In this document: positions 1 to 12,351 of the stretch, in pieces
How the letters are laid out: each line of letters begins with the position of its first letter
How positions within the stretch are numbered: position 1 is the stretch's first letter
Assembly: GCA_003550305.1 (NCBI GenBank)
Contig: QKYT01000397.1
Coordinates: 7,129-71,128, forward strand
Source of the DNA: Glomus cerebriforme
Lineage: Eukaryota; Glomeromycota; Glomeromycetes; Glomerales; Glomeraceae
Direction: 5' to 3'
DNA length: 64,000 bases
The notes under the pieces: generated by a model
Seen by the model: the letters and a program-made list of their open reading frames with translations, nothing else
What the model was told of the DNA's origin: nothing
The model's database searches: none
Made by a program: the position numbers and the translations under genes

Positions 1-469
1 ANAAANANAANNCNNNAAAAAAAAACAATTCGATAAATCAAATAACAAAAATAAACTATTTACATTTACATCTGAATAAATAACTAACTGATCAATACTT
101 CGTAAACATAAATCCAGAGAAAATGAAACTATTGAATATCATGAAATAAACTATATGAAAGATCAAGAAAATAAACAAATAAAAAGTCATCAGAAACTCC
201 AGAATAGTGCTGAGTAGTGAATATAAATGAAAGTGTAATAAAAGAGCAAGATGTATTTTAGAAAATATTGATGAATGCATCAACTGACAGAATGAAAACA
301 GAACTAAAATATCATTAATTCAAAACTGATCAAGAATTTTTGTATAATTTTCACATAGAGATAGGTAAACTTCAACATAATTTTTACCCTAAATGTAACG
401 AACAATTCCTATCCATTGAATTTATAAATGATAAATGATCTGCCGCAATGATATATTGAATAATGATTC
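1..469. other. AT-rich non-coding left edge
   Basis: The first 15 or so bases contain several Ns, so the window starts at poor-quality sequence or a contig edge. The rest is AT-rich with stops in all frames. A 63-codon minus-strand ORF here is hydrophobic low-complexity sequence of the kind AT-rich DNA yields by chance. I see no gene. Confidence 0.6.
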
Positions 470-1970
470 GGGTGAAGTTCCAGAGAAATTAAGAGACTTA
501 GCGGAAATAGAGGAAATGTTGATAGCACAAATATTTCCACAAGATGTGTTAGAGTTTACAACGCTCCTCCCTCAAAATCCATCATCGCTTGATATTCTTG
601 TCATATGACAAATAGTTAATCATTCAGAAATTTTAACGTTTAACATTCTAAAGTTACTCACGCACTTTACTGGTTGAAAGAAAATAACTGAACATTATAA
701 TAGATACTGAAGTGTTGCAAATATTATCCAAAAATGGTCTAATTAAAGATCTATTTCCTCATCTGGAAAATATGGAAGGAAAGAAGTAAATGACTTAGAT
801 AATAATGGTGATAGGCTTGAAGACTCGATAAATAGCAACTTCGTTCCTATTTCTCTTCCATCTTCTAATAAAGGACGTGTTATCACAAATGTACTTGGTT
901 GAATGCAAACGGATGAAATTCCTCTTATGTGGCTAAATATTGATGAAAATCCCATTAACGAGTTTCAAACATTTAGATATATTGTGTGCGCTTTTCTGAT
1001 ATTATATCAGACCGGTAAAGCTGATCTTAGGTCAGAACATATTAGGGATATTAAAATGGTTGAACATTTACTAAAATATAAAGATGGAAGATTTGCATGT
1101 TATCATCATCCTCATTGGCACTACTTCACACTAAATTTACAAATGTGATTAAAAATGTATGTAAAGTAAAGTTTAAACAACAAGTAGTATATAGTTAAAG
1201 AAGTACAAAAGATGGTCAAGATCGATAGTCATATGGCAAAAAAAATTGTACGTTTTAGTGAAGGCTTGCATAATACTTGTCAGTTTTGGAGCAAGTGTCT
1301 AGTCTAAGTTAATGAACATGATTAGGATCTCAGAAAATGATATTTTTTTTTTTACTTTCAGTACAGCTGATATGTATTAGCCAGAATACATAATCTAATA
1401 CCACATGATATCAACTAACAGAACAGAAGGCAGATAAATATAGATGGCAAGACCTAATCAACAATTCACATATTGCAGCATGGCTCTTTGAAACAGATTT
1501 GGCTAATAAACTGCAAAGGCATATACAATGCAATCCTCATTTTATCTTCGTATGTATCGTACAGGATAACAATCATGCAGATTCAACTATCTGAAAAAAA
1601 TCACAAAAAATACATGTTTACGTGATAGTAGAAAATTCAAACTGGTTACAGCTAGGAACGATCCATTAATTAATCTGCGTGATCAATTACAACTTCAGGA
1701 CTGGCGTGCAAATGTTAACTTGAAACTGATTCTAAGTATAAGTATAGCTTTATAATATATAAGTAAATCAGAAAGACAATCTGAATCTTGATTCAATCCT
1801 AATAATTCTTTTCTAAGCATCTTTTAAAGTCTATTTATATTTCTGCTCAAGAGAAATGTCACCTCCTTCTTGACCTTCCTCTTTACCACTCCAGTCAGCA
1901 GTTTGTAACTTTGAACCTAAACAAAGAATCTTCTCGATGACTTTGTGGCATTGGAAACAGTACTAATAAA
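470..1970 (+). mobile_element. Degenerate Helitron (Rep/helicase protein) relic
   Basis: Short reading-frame pieces, in order on the plus strand, match the N-terminal half of a Helitron transposase. At 476-595 is a segment like the DUF6570 region that precedes Helitron proteins (EVPEKLRDLAEIEEMLIAQ). At 700-790 is a weaker continuation. At 903-1148 an 81-codon open stretch ends in a typical helitron-like motif (YKDGRF, then HYFTLNLQM). At 1205-1310 and 1440-1530 are pieces like the filter of the helitron-like N domain (RWQDLINNSHIAAW). At 1650-1960 is a piece with RNDPLI, WRANVNLK and CHLLLDLPLYHSSQ. The pieces are separated by stops and frameshifts, so the copy is dead. I did not find the 3' helicase motifs or a CTRR/hairpin terminus, so the ends are uncertain. 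Assignment rests on remembered family motifs. Confidence 0.75.
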
Positions 1971-2822
1971 AACTTTTCACCAAATGAAGAAGTTGATAGA
2001 ACTATGCAGTCACCTCTATAAACATACTGAAATCGACCCGCTAACTTAAGGATCTTTTGCTCTTTCAACTTTACTTAAAATACAACCTTTAGAAAGGATA
2101 TTGATAAATTTGCATAAATTTAGAAATATCGAATATTACCAAATAGTAGGTAAAAGCAAAAGACAGTTTTGAAATAGTGTTGCAAGAAGAATCAACTGTA
2201 GCGAAGCAACACAATTCGATAGAAATCAATGTAAAAGAAAATTTCAAAATTTCATATCAAATTATAATATATGTATTATGTGTAAATATATAAAATTATA
2301 TATTGGGTAATTAATTCTTTATATTTTAGGAAATATGTTTGTACATGGAAGGAGATGGAAGAGGGAGATGTTCTGTTTTAAGAGATCATTACTTTGAAAA
2401 GTTTAATACTCTTTTTTGGCAAAAGCCTGGTAATTATTAATAATAAATATATAATTAACTATTTATTTTGTATATTGTTAATATTGTAAACTGAATTTAT
2501 TTATATTTTAGATTTGATGGTTAAAAGAGTGCATAAAACAAATGAAAGAACATGAGGATGATGAAACATTCATATGAGAAATATATAAAGAATTTTGATG
2601 AACATAATTTCTTGAAAATGATTATTTATTTCTTTTATTTCTTTTGTAGTAAATATCTTTTTTTTAATTATTTGATATATTATTTTTTTAATTATTCAGT
2701 GTAATTATAATTGCGATATTATAAACAATCTGTAATAAATACTTTAACTTAAGTATTAAATGTTGTAAAAACTAAAACATATGTAATCAATCTTATAAAA
2801 AAATTTATTATATGTAAAGTTC
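1971..2822. other. AT-rich non-coding stretch
   Basis: Nothing coding is recognisable. It may include the decayed 3' part of the Helitron upstream, but no helicase motif can be read. Two short blocks near 2335-2440 and 2515-2600 are less AT-rich and coding-like, without an assignable product. Confidence 0.5.
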
Positions 2823-2995
2823 AAGCTGGCTTGAGCTAATTCAACTTGAGCCAGGATTTATTCTGGCTTGACTCAACTCAAAAAGCTTGAGTCAATATTT
2901 ATCATAGCTCAGCTCATTACAGGCTCAGCTCAAAAATTATTTTAAGCTGAGCCCGAGTCAGTTTCTGACTCAGCTCGAGTTGGCTCATGTGAAGC
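2823..2995. repeat. Low-complexity GCTC/GAGC/TTGAG repeat
   Basis: About 170 bases are made of interleaved words such as GCTCAGCTC, GGCTTGAG and TTGAGC on both strands. The block is clearly richer in GC and more repetitive than the surroundings. Both orientations of the words occur, so it is partly self-complementary. It resembles in style, but not in sequence, the ATTTGATTTG-type repeat at 60.3 kb. No protein is supported. Confidence 0.7.
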
Positions 2996-3079
2996 TTTAT
3001 TTGCAATTTTAACTTTAACAATATTCATTATACCAAAAAAAAATAGAAATTATCATAACTTTTCTTAATTCCAAAACTC

Positions 3080-6000
3080 ACAGAATGGAATTATAATTTA
3101 TCTTTTATCTAATCTATCTTCCTACTAGAATATTTCTGAAAATGTGTAGTTAAACTGCTTACTAACAGACTTTCTATTATCCTTGTCCGATTCAATATAT
3201 TAAAAGGTCTAAATTTTGCCAGTCTTTTCAATAATGATATAACTACACCTTTTACTTTTCTGAATAACATCCTATTAAAAGCCAAATGTTCTAAATTAGA
3301 ATTATGGATTGCAAATCAAGATATGCAGAAAGCATTCAACTCAATTGACAATCCCTTTAAAAAAATCCTTAGAACATATTAAACTACCTTTAATATTATC
3401 ACTTTTCTTATCAACTTGTTCGAATCCTATTAAAATTTTATTATAACAGAATTTGGATTAACTAATTTTTTTTATAGCGAAAGCAAGTATAGACCAAGAT
3501 GAAGTAATTTTACTTCTTTTTTGGTGTATTTTCTACAATCCTCTTCTTTACAGAATTTAACAAATAGATCACAAGGGTTTTATTCTTAAAGTTTTTTTAT
3601 CTTCTGACAATACACCCTTATTTCAAGATAACTTAACTCCAATTAGGTCTGCTATTATAGCATTTGCAGATGATATTCAGTGAATTGGATATTTAAAGGC
3701 TGATTTACAAAAATCTATAGATATTTTAAATAAATTCTTTGAAATTAATGATATAAAGATCAATGGCAAAAAATCTTCTCTAATGGTTCTCTATTCTTCA
3801 ATACTACCAGATCAATGTAATATTATTATAAGTACTGGTCAAAATAGGATAACTATACAAGCTTTAAACAAAAGCATTTTTGAACAAATACTAGAAATAT
3901 GATTTACTATAGAAAATTAACTATCTGCCAATCTAGCTACTGCAAAAAAAAAACATTAATTCTATATATAATTTAATTAAAAAGAAAAAGCTTACTATAG
4001 GTTAACTTACTTATATCTCAAATAAGATTTTGATTTTATACCTCCAATATAGATTACTGTTCATTTATTTGTTAAACAACTAATTGAAAAAACTACTCTC
4101 CTATTTTGGTCATCTGTAAATACCAACTAAATCTTCCCAAAACTACCGCAAATTATATTATATTTCATTCAAAAATGGATAGTTTAAAAGGATTGCATCA
4201 TAGTATTAAAGAATATCAAATTACCAATTTCATAATTCACATTAATTCAAAGGATTTCATCAAAGATTTAATTTATATTTTCTTAAAAAATTGTCAGATT
4301 AACCTTGGGCTTACATTTTCTATATTTAATCACTATAATATCCTTCTAATAGATTTTAAATTAGCTCTCTATAATTTATATCTCCATATATTAAATACTA
4401 TAAATAACATATTAATCAATCTTATAATACCACCCTTTACCAATAATTCATAGGCTATAATTGGAATAGAACCTTCTACTAGAAATTTAATTCTTAAACA
4501 TTATTATATAGATGCTAAAACTTTACTCTTCTTTACTGTTAAATATTGTATTTTTTATATTTTTCAAATAATTATAGTAAATTTTAATAATGTACTTAAC
4601 TGATAACAAGTGAAATTTTACTTCTGAAAGAACTTACAAGAAAAAATTCTCATGAACTTTTCAATAATACAACTTCTAGATTTTAAATATTTATTCTCAA
4701 TCAATAATCAAAGGAACTTTTCTTTTAATCCAGGTACTTTATTAGACCCTAAAATTCCATTTCTGGTGACCGCAGAAAAAATGAATAGACTTTATGTTAA
4801 TTATAAAAAAATTATTAATAAATCCCCAATTGATTACAAAATTTAACACTTGACTTCTTCTTACAATTCAAAAGGCAATTCCATCCTCAACCTCTCATCT
4901 TATATGAAAACTCATTATAGATTTACTAATAACCTTTTGATTTATCAGCACAATTATTAAGCAAATTAAAATGCATCATACGTATATCATAACATGCTAT
5001 AAGCTAATTAAAAAGAGTTAAACTAATTTCTGAAGTCAACCCCAATACTTTTGATATACATTATATGAATCTTTACTACCTAGATTATAATGAAATAGTA
5101 CTATGCTGAAATTTAACAAATATTAATACTATTGCCTTCACTATTAATCTTTCTAATTATCCGTCTCTAGATATTTTTTTTATTTAACAATATGTTAATG
5201 ATAGCAATATACAATTGGCACTAGTGAAGTAGTTAATAGCTTATTAAAAATCTAAAAACATACATTTTAATATTTACATTAACAGCTCATTTTTCAATAT
5301 GAATAATATAATTAAAATAGATATTAGATAAATAGACAGCACAAACCACTTTATAAAATTTTGCTGCAACCTTATTGATTAGCCTTCTTTTACGTGAGCT
5401 GAACTTTGTATTATTTTCACAGCAATCCTAACCATACTATTAAATTCGTTCATTACAATATATTTAGACAGCCAAATAGTTATTGATAAAATTTAATTTA
5501 ATTTAGATATAAGCATTTTTAATAGCAGACAATTATTTAAATGTTTTAACAGATTATTTATTTTATCTATTATTAATTTAATACAGAACAAGTACTTAAC
5601 TTTTCATCTAGTGAAGGTCAAAGAACATATAGGTAATCTTAATAATAAAGTAGCTGATCCCTTGGCTGAAAAAGGATCTTTTAGTTTGAACTGTATAGGA
5701 AATTACATATTTTATAATTTTTAATATATACAATATTAAATTACCTAAGATTTCATACTGATAAAACAACCTGTATGCTCTTTCATTAAATTATTTTACA
5801 ATACCAAATCTGCAACTGAGTGGTTTTTCACTTATTATAACTATAACCTCTTTGACCCTACATACTTTTTTTATATACTGGAATTTCTTATAATCATCAC
5901 ATCAGAAATAACTTATTGTACTTTTATTTGATCATTTACAATAACTTTATTAGACGCTTCAAGTTATTTATGCTATTACTTCCTACTCTTAATATCATGA

Positions 6001-6100
6001 AAAAATGATATTTATATAAATTTATTTTGGATCATTATTTTTTCTGTGAAAATTCTTAAAAAACATTGTTTTACCTAATATGGTATTCTAGTCTTATTCT
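3080..6100 (+). mobile_element. Degenerate LINE-type (non-LTR) retrotransposon relic with RT and RNase H
   Basis: Plus-strand fragments align in order to a LINE polyprotein. About 3260-3350 reads like RT block 1-2 (QDMQKAFNSI). About 3480-3550 matches the ASIDQDEVI..FWCIFYNPLL segment. The catalytic RT box FADD lies at 3663-3674, followed by an in-frame TGA where the family has Trp. Next comes a segment ending NKFFEINDIKINGKKS at about 3690-3780. At 4106-4453 a 115-codon open piece corresponds to the post-RT region. At about 5390-5700 an RNase H-like domain can be read: AEL followed by TIYLDSQ, then a later KEHIGNLNNKVAD stretch. Many stops and frameshifts make it inactive. Neither the 5' end nor a poly-A tail with target-site duplication could be fixed, so bounds are approximate. 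Confidence 0.8.
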
Positions 6101-6389
6101 AAAATAGGTAGTGATAGAATCTAAAGCTATAGATAATCTGCTTCTCTTTATTAACAACTGGAAACTACTTAATAATAATGATTTCAGTCTTAATTCAATA
6201 ATCAATTTAACCTTCTTTCTCTGTAATTTTTTTACTATCCTGAATAACAAAAGTAGAGACCATTTGATGTACTATACTTTGGAGTCATCTAAAGTAAAAG
6301 TAAATCACGTAACTTCAAAAAAAAAAATTACTTGTTCAAATAAAACTTTTTTTTTATTTATATATTTTCTTAAAATATATTTAATAGGT

Positions 6390-6676
6390 ATATTTTAACC
6401 TATTCTACAAGTTTACTTAAAGCGTAAAATAAGGTTATGAATATCATTTTTGATTTATTTAACTTTTTTAATTTTTATCAAAATTAATTTATCCATTTTT
6501 GGATATGATCAGTAAAGTTCATTCTCCATATGTAAAGTCAAATCCAGTATTTTTAACCTACTTTATTTCCTTAAGTAAATTTACAGAGTAGGTTAAAATA
6601 TACTTATTTCAAAATTTTTAAGTTTATATTATGATTAGTTTTAAAAATAATTTATAAATTTGTATTTTACGCTTTC
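6390..6676. repeat. Nested imperfect inverted repeats
   Basis: A stretch at about 6390-6422 (TTTTAACCTATTCTACAAG...) has an imperfect inverted partner at about 6570-6602 (...ACAGAGTAGGTTAAAA). Just inside and outside, AAAGCGTAAAATA near 6420 pairs with TATTTTACGCTTT near 6663. A further short inverted pair TTTTAACCTACT/AGTAGGTTAAAA lies at about 6547-6600. The arrangement looks like a decayed MITE or foldback element. No coding capacity is seen. Confidence 0.5.
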
Positions 6677-6839
6677 ACTTTAAACAATCTCAATACTTTA
6701 CGATCTATATATTTAACAAACACCTTTAACAAATTATCCTGTATTATATATTTAAAGTGCATTTTCTTGCAAATACTGGATAAATTGACAATCTTTTTTA
6801 TTCAAGCCTTTTATCATTACATATGACTGCCAAGAAATC

Positions 6840-7235
6840 AATTATTTAAACAATGAAAAGCTATGCTAATGAATAATATTCCTTTTGAGTTAGCAACTAT
6901 CTATTATAGTAAAGAGCCTCTATATAATAAGAAAATCTATCATTATGTTGCTAAGATGGTCATGGATGAATTTGATCATTCTATCAAAATTCTTACCTCA
7001 CATGAATTTAGTGTTAGAACTAGATGATTAGTCAGATTATTAGTAAAGGATACAAAGTAAGAAATATTGTAGTAAAAAGAATTCTAAAATTTTAAAATTA
7101 ATAAATGAGTTGTACAATAGTTCACTTTATGAAAATTTAGACTTAGATTTAAATGTAGTTAATAGTAGATTGCAATTATTTAATAGATTAGTTAATTTCT
7201 TTGATTTATCGCAAGTATAAAATCAGAAGAAGTCA
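6840..7235 (+). other. Coding-like relic, not recognised
   Basis: A plus-strand stretch around 6868-7020 reads as protein-like sequence (KIYHYVAKMVMDEFDHS) until an in-frame TGA, then continues for a short distance before several stops. It has the composition of a decayed coding region rather than of neighbouring AT-rich DNA. I cannot name the family, and it may belong to an unrelated old insertion. Confidence 0.3.
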
Positions 7236-7293
7236 GATTAAGCATAAAGACCTATTACTAGGAATCTAATTATGCTTTTCTTAATTTAGAGGG

Positions 7294-7488
7294 TACAGTC
7301 AACCCTTGATATAACGAACCCTAGGGCCTGAACCTCAACTTCGCTATAGCATTATAATGAATTTTTTAAAGAATTTGATTGGCTGGTTCGTTATAACAAG
7401 GGAATTTTGATGGATTTGATTGGTTAAAGATCACGTGTTAGGTAAAATTCACTATATCGAGAGTTCGCTATATCAAGGGTTGACTGTA
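7294..7488. mobile_element. pogo/Tigger-like MITE with ~24-bp TIRs
   Basis: A 195-bp non-coding element has near-perfect terminal inverted repeats. The left end reads TACAGTCAACCCTTGATATA and the right end reads TATATCAAGGGTTGACTGTA. The match extends inward through the GAAC/GTTC bases. Both ends are bounded by TA, as expected for the TA target-site duplication of the Tc1/mariner-pogo superfamily. Family assignment is inferred from TIR sequence and the TA boundary. No transposase is present. Confidence 0.85.
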
Positions 7489-7955
7489 TATATTTATGAT
7501 TTATTATTTCATAATTATATATATATTCTTAATAAATTTCTATAATTATGAATAAACTTGATTAAATTGTCCTAAAAAAAAAAAAATAAAATAAAATAAA
7601 AATAAATATAATATATATAATAAGTTAAATAAGTTAAATAAGTTTAATAGGTAATACTATTTTTACCATTTTCATCTGATGATTATTTACTACATTACAG
7701 AATAAGAAATCATATGATAATAATAGCATATGAAACTTATACTGTAATGCCGTAATGCTATAATTATTAAAAGCTAAAAATATACAAATTATACAAAATA
7801 AAATAAAAATTTTTTTTAATCAAATTATAGATAATCTATAATCTATAATTTGTAAATCTGTAATATTGATCTGATTTATTGATAAATATTTTTTTTTTCT
7901 CCCAAGACAAGTTAAATGTATTTATTGTATATGGAGTCAAAATGACAAATACATT
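7489..7955. other. AT-rich non-coding stretch
   Basis: Homopolymer runs, TA repeats and a short direct repeat (AAGTTAAATAAG, about 7620-7645). No gene, RNA or named repeat is recognisable. Confidence 0.5.
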
Positions 7956-8381
7956 CTATAAACTACGTATATATCCTCTAAACCTCAAATCTGCTGACCC
8001 TGTACCAATATAATTATCTAGAATAATACTATCTACTTGTCTATCTACCCTATTTTGATCTACTGAATTACCATTAAATTGACTATTACTAATGTAATTA
8101 TCTATATTACACTTATTACCATTTCTTCTCAAATCCTTCATGAGGCCCATGAATTGCAGAATCTCTTTACAATGCATACTTTGGATTTTATCTGACAGAT
8201 GATGGATCTTTTTGAAGAAAAAGTCTTTGTGAGCAATGCCCTTATTAATAAAATCCTGAACTACTTTGAAACCTTGCATAGCAACTTGCTGGAGTCTGGT
8301 AGCTTTGTCTAGTATTAGATGCTTGAACTTATCGTAAGGAATATTGGATTTATTGATAAATATTATCATATTAAATCCCAT
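7956..8381 (-). CDS. Hypothetical protein, 141 codons
   Basis: Single open reading frame on the minus strand from ATG at 8381. The translation has balanced, protein-like composition (Lys, Asp, Asn, Gln and aromatic residues spread throughout) and helical-looking segments in its first 80 residues, including KDFFFKKIHHLSDKIQ. It has no signal peptide or membrane segment. I do not recognise the family. It lies among transposon debris and could be a surviving exon of a repeat-encoded gene instead of a host gene. The 3' end of the ORF is a simple stop with no obvious splice continuation. Confidence 0.4.
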   Translation of the reverse strand: MGFNMIIFINKSNIPYDKFKHLILDKATRLQQVAMQGFKVVQDFINKGIAHKDFFFKKIHHLSDKIQSMHCKEILQFMGLMKDLRRNGNKCNIDNYISNSQFNGNSVDQNRVDRQVDSIILDNYIGTGSADLRFRGYIRSL

Positions 8382-9351
8382 ATTTTGAAATACTATAATT
8401 ATAATTTGGCAATTCTAATAATATTTATAATTAGAATGGAACTTAAAGTAGAATTAAGAATACAAATATAACTTTACCCAAAATGCTAAGCTATTTTAAT
8501 GCTAGTAAAGACAATAATCGCTTAGGAGATGTTTAGTAATTTTCATTTTTAATATAGTGATTTTTATACAAGATGCAAAGTTAGATTAATTGTATATAAA
8601 TCTTAAAATTACAAAATTTCTTAGCTATTTTTCCAATTTTAATTTTTATAGTAAAATAACACTACTTTAAACTAATATAACTTATTAAATATTTTATTTG
8701 TATAAAAAATTAACTGGATGTCTAATAGCTTTAGTATTATTTAACATTTTTATTGGATTTATTTTTAGTATTTTAAGTTTTACAAATTTTAATTATGGAT
8801 ATTTTATTTTTGATTATAAAGGTTTTGCATTGTATCAAAAATTTAAAATTTAAAATTTTCTAAAAGTACAAATTTTTGATTCTTTAAAGAAAAAGACATT
8901 ATTATGTTAAATTCTATACTTGAAAAAGAGTTGAAGCATTTATGACTGCTAAGATTTGAATCTTTTATTTTATTTAAATTGATTACATCCAAAAGTGCAT
9001 AACAATAATCTGATTAAATTTAAACTCTAGGATATGTATTTTTATAAACTAAGATAGTTGGTATGAACTTTAAATAATACCAATAGAAACAGAACAAAAA
9101 AAAATAAAATATAAGGATTAATACTCTTCAAAAATAATACCCAGATCTTAGGATAAAGGAATCTTAATTATCATTTTGGATCCTAAAATATCGGATCTAA
9201 AATATTGATGACATTATAGCAATACATTTACATATATATACTGTAATTATATAAAAAAGATTAAGTTTTGTTGAATTAGAAACCTTTCATACATTTATTT
9301 TTAAAGAATATAAAGAGCTAATTTAACAAACCTGTTATATTAATTGACTAA
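8382..9351. other. AT-rich non-coding stretch
   Basis: Downstream flank of the MIR-domain gene (transcribed leftward). Very AT-rich, with no ORF over about 60 codons, no RNA gene and no clear repeat seen. Confidence 0.5.
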
Positions 9352-10609
9352 TTATTTAACTAGTTCAATACACCACTATAATATTTTTTTTTTTAAAAAA
9401 AAATAATTTAAATATTAGAATAGAAAAATCAAATCACTCGTATAAATAATTATTTTTCAATTTACCTCGTAGTTTATCTCATCATTTTCTTCAATACGTC
9501 CATGAGAAACAACTTCTTGAAATGTATCATTACCAACTTTAAACGTGACTTCATGACTACGCAAAAAATATTCATCCATATCAGAATGAACAATATTAAT
9601 GATATCTTGTGATTCAACAAATGAATTTATTTCTTTTGATTTTAAATTTTGAAAGTACCAGTAAAAACTAGTTTCTTCATTAATAGTATCACAAGATACT
9701 ATAATTTTTTTTTTTTAAAAAAAAAACGATTTAAATCAATATTTGATATAATGTAATATACAAATGATAATAATGAATATAATTTACCATGATAATGATT
9801 CATTGTTTGAGCTTTTATAGGAGTATTAAAAAGAGCTTTATTTGTTTCCTCATTTATCAAGCCAATTCTATAGTCTCCATATTCTACTGTATCTCCATTT
9901 TTCTTATTACCCATAGACATAATAATCCATGTAGAATCAGATGTCGGTAAAGATTTACCTGCAAATACCTTTATAAAAAAAAAGTTGATTAATTAATAAG
10001 TCCTTGAAATACATATAAAGATAAAGATAAATTATTACATACTATTTGTTTTTGTGATTTTTCATAATTTTTATCTATACTTGTCAAGTATTTTCCGGTA
10101 GCAACATGTTTTAAAGCAATACGAGATCCATGTTTTATAATCGTTTGTTTAAAAATAATTTCTTCAAACTTTTTTATCAATTCATCCGTTGATTCAATAT
10201 TTTCCACCTTAATAACAAATTCTTTTTGTAATGACCAATTGTCTTTTAGAATTTTACATAAATATTTCTTCATTTCATTAATTTCATTATATATTTCTGC
10301 GTTGTAACAATGCGTAAGAAATTCTTTTAAAAATTTAATATGATTTTCCGAGATATACTTCATGGAAGATAATTTTCTTTTAGCATCATCTTTGGATATT
10401 ATAAAAAATATATCTTGCTTTAAAGCTTTAATTAATTCTTCAATAGTATTTATATTATCATACGCGATATTTATTTTAGGGTCAATTAATAATTTACATA
10501 CTTCCAAGATTTCTTGTTCAGTTGTAATATGATTTAAATAACAAAACAGTTGAATTCGTTTAACCCATTCTTCTGGATGGATCGTTCCATCATATTTTGA
10601 TGATTCCAT
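9352..10609 (-). CDS. Gag-like/MIR-domain protein, 334 aa, 4 exons
   Basis: Hand-spliced exons on the minus strand are 10609-10043, 9968-9788, 9698-9466 and 9375-9352. All introns are GT-AG and phase is kept, giving 1005 nt including TAA. Residues 1-155 are helical and start with YDGTIHPEEWVKRIQLFCYL, resembling the first helices of retrotransposon Gag domains. From about residue 157 (HGSRIALKHVATGKYL) the protein reads as MIR-type beta-trefoil repeats. It continues across exons 2 and 3 (GNKKNGDTVEYGDYRI, YFLRSHEVTFKVGNDTFQEV) and ends WCIELVK, encoded by the tiny 24-nt last exon. MIR modules occur in O-mannosyltransferases and IP3/ryanodine receptors, where they bind ligands or partner proteins. 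This protein has no membrane segments and no transferase domain, so the role is unknown, probably cytosolic. Start chosen as the first ATG of the frame. The Gag likeness is inference. Confidence 0.85.
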
Positions 10610-11772
10610 GATAAAAAGATAAAGTATTTGCAGAAAAAAAGGAAGTGAGAGAAATAAAAATTAACTAACCTGGAGATCAATAAAATGTATATCATAATGA
10701 TTCAATATTTCTTAAGTTTTGTTGAGAGTAACGTGATCCAAATTATAATGCGCTAGATAATACTACATGACTCAATCATTCTATAAATGATAGCATTGCC
10801 GTAAATTTGATTTGAAATTGTAAATTATACATAATTTTTAACTTTCTCGATGAATAATTGACATCGTGTGATGCAAGAGTCCTAACCTTTGATACTATGC
10901 TACAAGATATTTTAAAATATATCTCCATTTTCTTTAAAATAATCTATATAGAATCAAATGTCGACAAAGATTGAAGATAACATGATAAATTATTCACATG
11001 CTTGTCCCTTTTGTTATTTTAAGACTTTGGATTATTCAAAAAATATATATATATATATATCTTTTATTTAATAAATCATAACTTCATTTTTTTTTTTTAA
11101 TAATAATTCATCCAGAAAAATAAATAGAAAAAAGTTCGGTTTCCATGGATAATGTAGTTAATAAAAAGAGGATCTCAAGTAGCGTGTAACGTTTATTAAA
11201 ATGTATGAATTTGATCAAAATATTTTTATTATAAATTTTCTCATTTGAACAATAAGCAGCTATTTATGTAAAGCCGTGGCCTAAAAATACCATTATTATT
11301 TGTCAATCACATTACTATTATTATTTATTTGATTATCACGTGTCTTAAGTTCGGTATAATTTTTGATAGAATGTTTTATGACTAGCTATAATAGTCAAAG
11401 TTTGAAAAATATTTCCGAAACAGAAAAAAAAAAAGAAATTTCTTTCTCACGATCCAGTGATAATTCAACAACACACTGTACATGCATCCCCTTTGGACGA
11501 ATTATATTAAAGATTCTAAAACAAAAAGAGTTTAGAATCAATATTATTCAAAGTTCATATTGGTCTGGTTTCAAATTACGTCATAGAATGAAAGTACAAT
11601 TGAGAGAAAAGAGATTATATTCAATTTAATCAAATTTGGTAGTAAATTAAATCGTCAAGGAAAAAAAAATACAATTATAAAAAGAACCCCCAGAAAAATC
11701 AGAAAGAAATTAATATATCGATAAAGTAATCTAAATTTCCCCTCATTTTCATTTAATTATATGTCAAACTTT
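10610..11772. other. Intergenic region between MIR-domain gene and Rho gene
   Basis: About 1.2 kb upstream of the MIR-domain gene and downstream of the Rho gene (both minus strand), so it should contain the MIR gene promoter. There is a (TA)n run near 11044-11060. An 88-codon plus-strand ORF at 11363-11629 starts MIECFMTSYN; it has no recognisable domain and I do not call it a gene. No RNA gene seen. Confidence 0.5.
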
Positions 11773-12351
11773 TTACAAAACTACACAACAACCACATTCC
11801 TGAGGACTTTCATTATTCAAAAGACCCGCTCTTGCAGCATGGTCGAAAACGTTACGAACACCATCATTATATTTAGCAGAACATTCTAAATATGCATAAG
11901 CTCCAATCTTATCAGCAACACGTTTTCCTTCCGGAGGAGTCACAAGTCTTTCTCTACGTGATTCATCAACCACATTTGGATTATTTCTTAAATCTGTTTT
12001 ATTTCCAACCAAAATAATTGGTATATTTGGACAAAATGTTCTAACTTCAGGAAACCATTTTTCTTCTACATTCTCCAAAGAATCGATAGAGTCGATAGAA
12101 AAACAAATTAAAACTACATGAGCATCAGGATAAGAAAGTGGTCTTAAACGATCATAATCTTCTTGACCTGCTGTATCCCATAATGCTAATTCAACATTTT
12201 TTCCATCTACTACAATTGTTTTAACATAATTTTCAAATACTGTTGGTACATAAATTTCTGGAAATGTGCCTTTTGAAAATACCCATAACAGACATGTTTT
12301 CCCGCACGCACCGTCACCAACTATTACAAGTTTTCGACGAATATCCGACAT
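11773..12351 (-). CDS. Rho-family small GTPase, 192 aa
   Basis: Membrane-anchored GTP switch of the Rho family, which controls actin and cell-wall synthesis in fungi. Seen in the translation: P-loop GDGACGKT (residues 12-19), switch [11 protein letters not shown] with Thr37, switch [21 protein letters not shown] with Gln63, base-recognition NKTD, the Rho insert region (about 122-137), the SAK motif, and a C-terminal CVVL box. A final Leu predicts geranylgeranylation. Gly14 and Gln63 are present, so it should be a normal hydrolysing switch. Length matches RhoA/Rho1 proteins, and it is closest by eye to Rho1/RhoA, not Cdc42 or Rac. Oddities: Trp23 where Rho proteins usually have Ile, and no intron, although the flanking genes are intron-rich. 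Which Rho paralogue it is cannot be settled by eye. Confidence 0.95.
   Translation of the reverse strand: MSDIRRKLVIVGDGACGKTCLLWVFSKGTFPEIYVPTVFENYVKTIVVDGKNVELALWDTAGQEDYDRLRPLSYPDAHVVLICFSIDSIDSLENVEEKWFPEVRTFCPNIPIILVGNKTDLRNNPNVVDESRRERLVTPPEGKRVADKIGAYAYLECSAKYNDGVRNVFDHAARAGLLNNESPQECGCCVVL

Noticed and set aside
743..955. 70-codon minus-strand ORF
   Set aside because: Antisense of the Helitron relic, whose plus-strand frame carries family motifs.
11363..11629. 88-codon plus-strand ORF starting MIECFMTSYN
   Set aside because: No recognisable domain, lies between two leftward genes, and length is not unusual by chance; kept only as a note in the intergenic entry.
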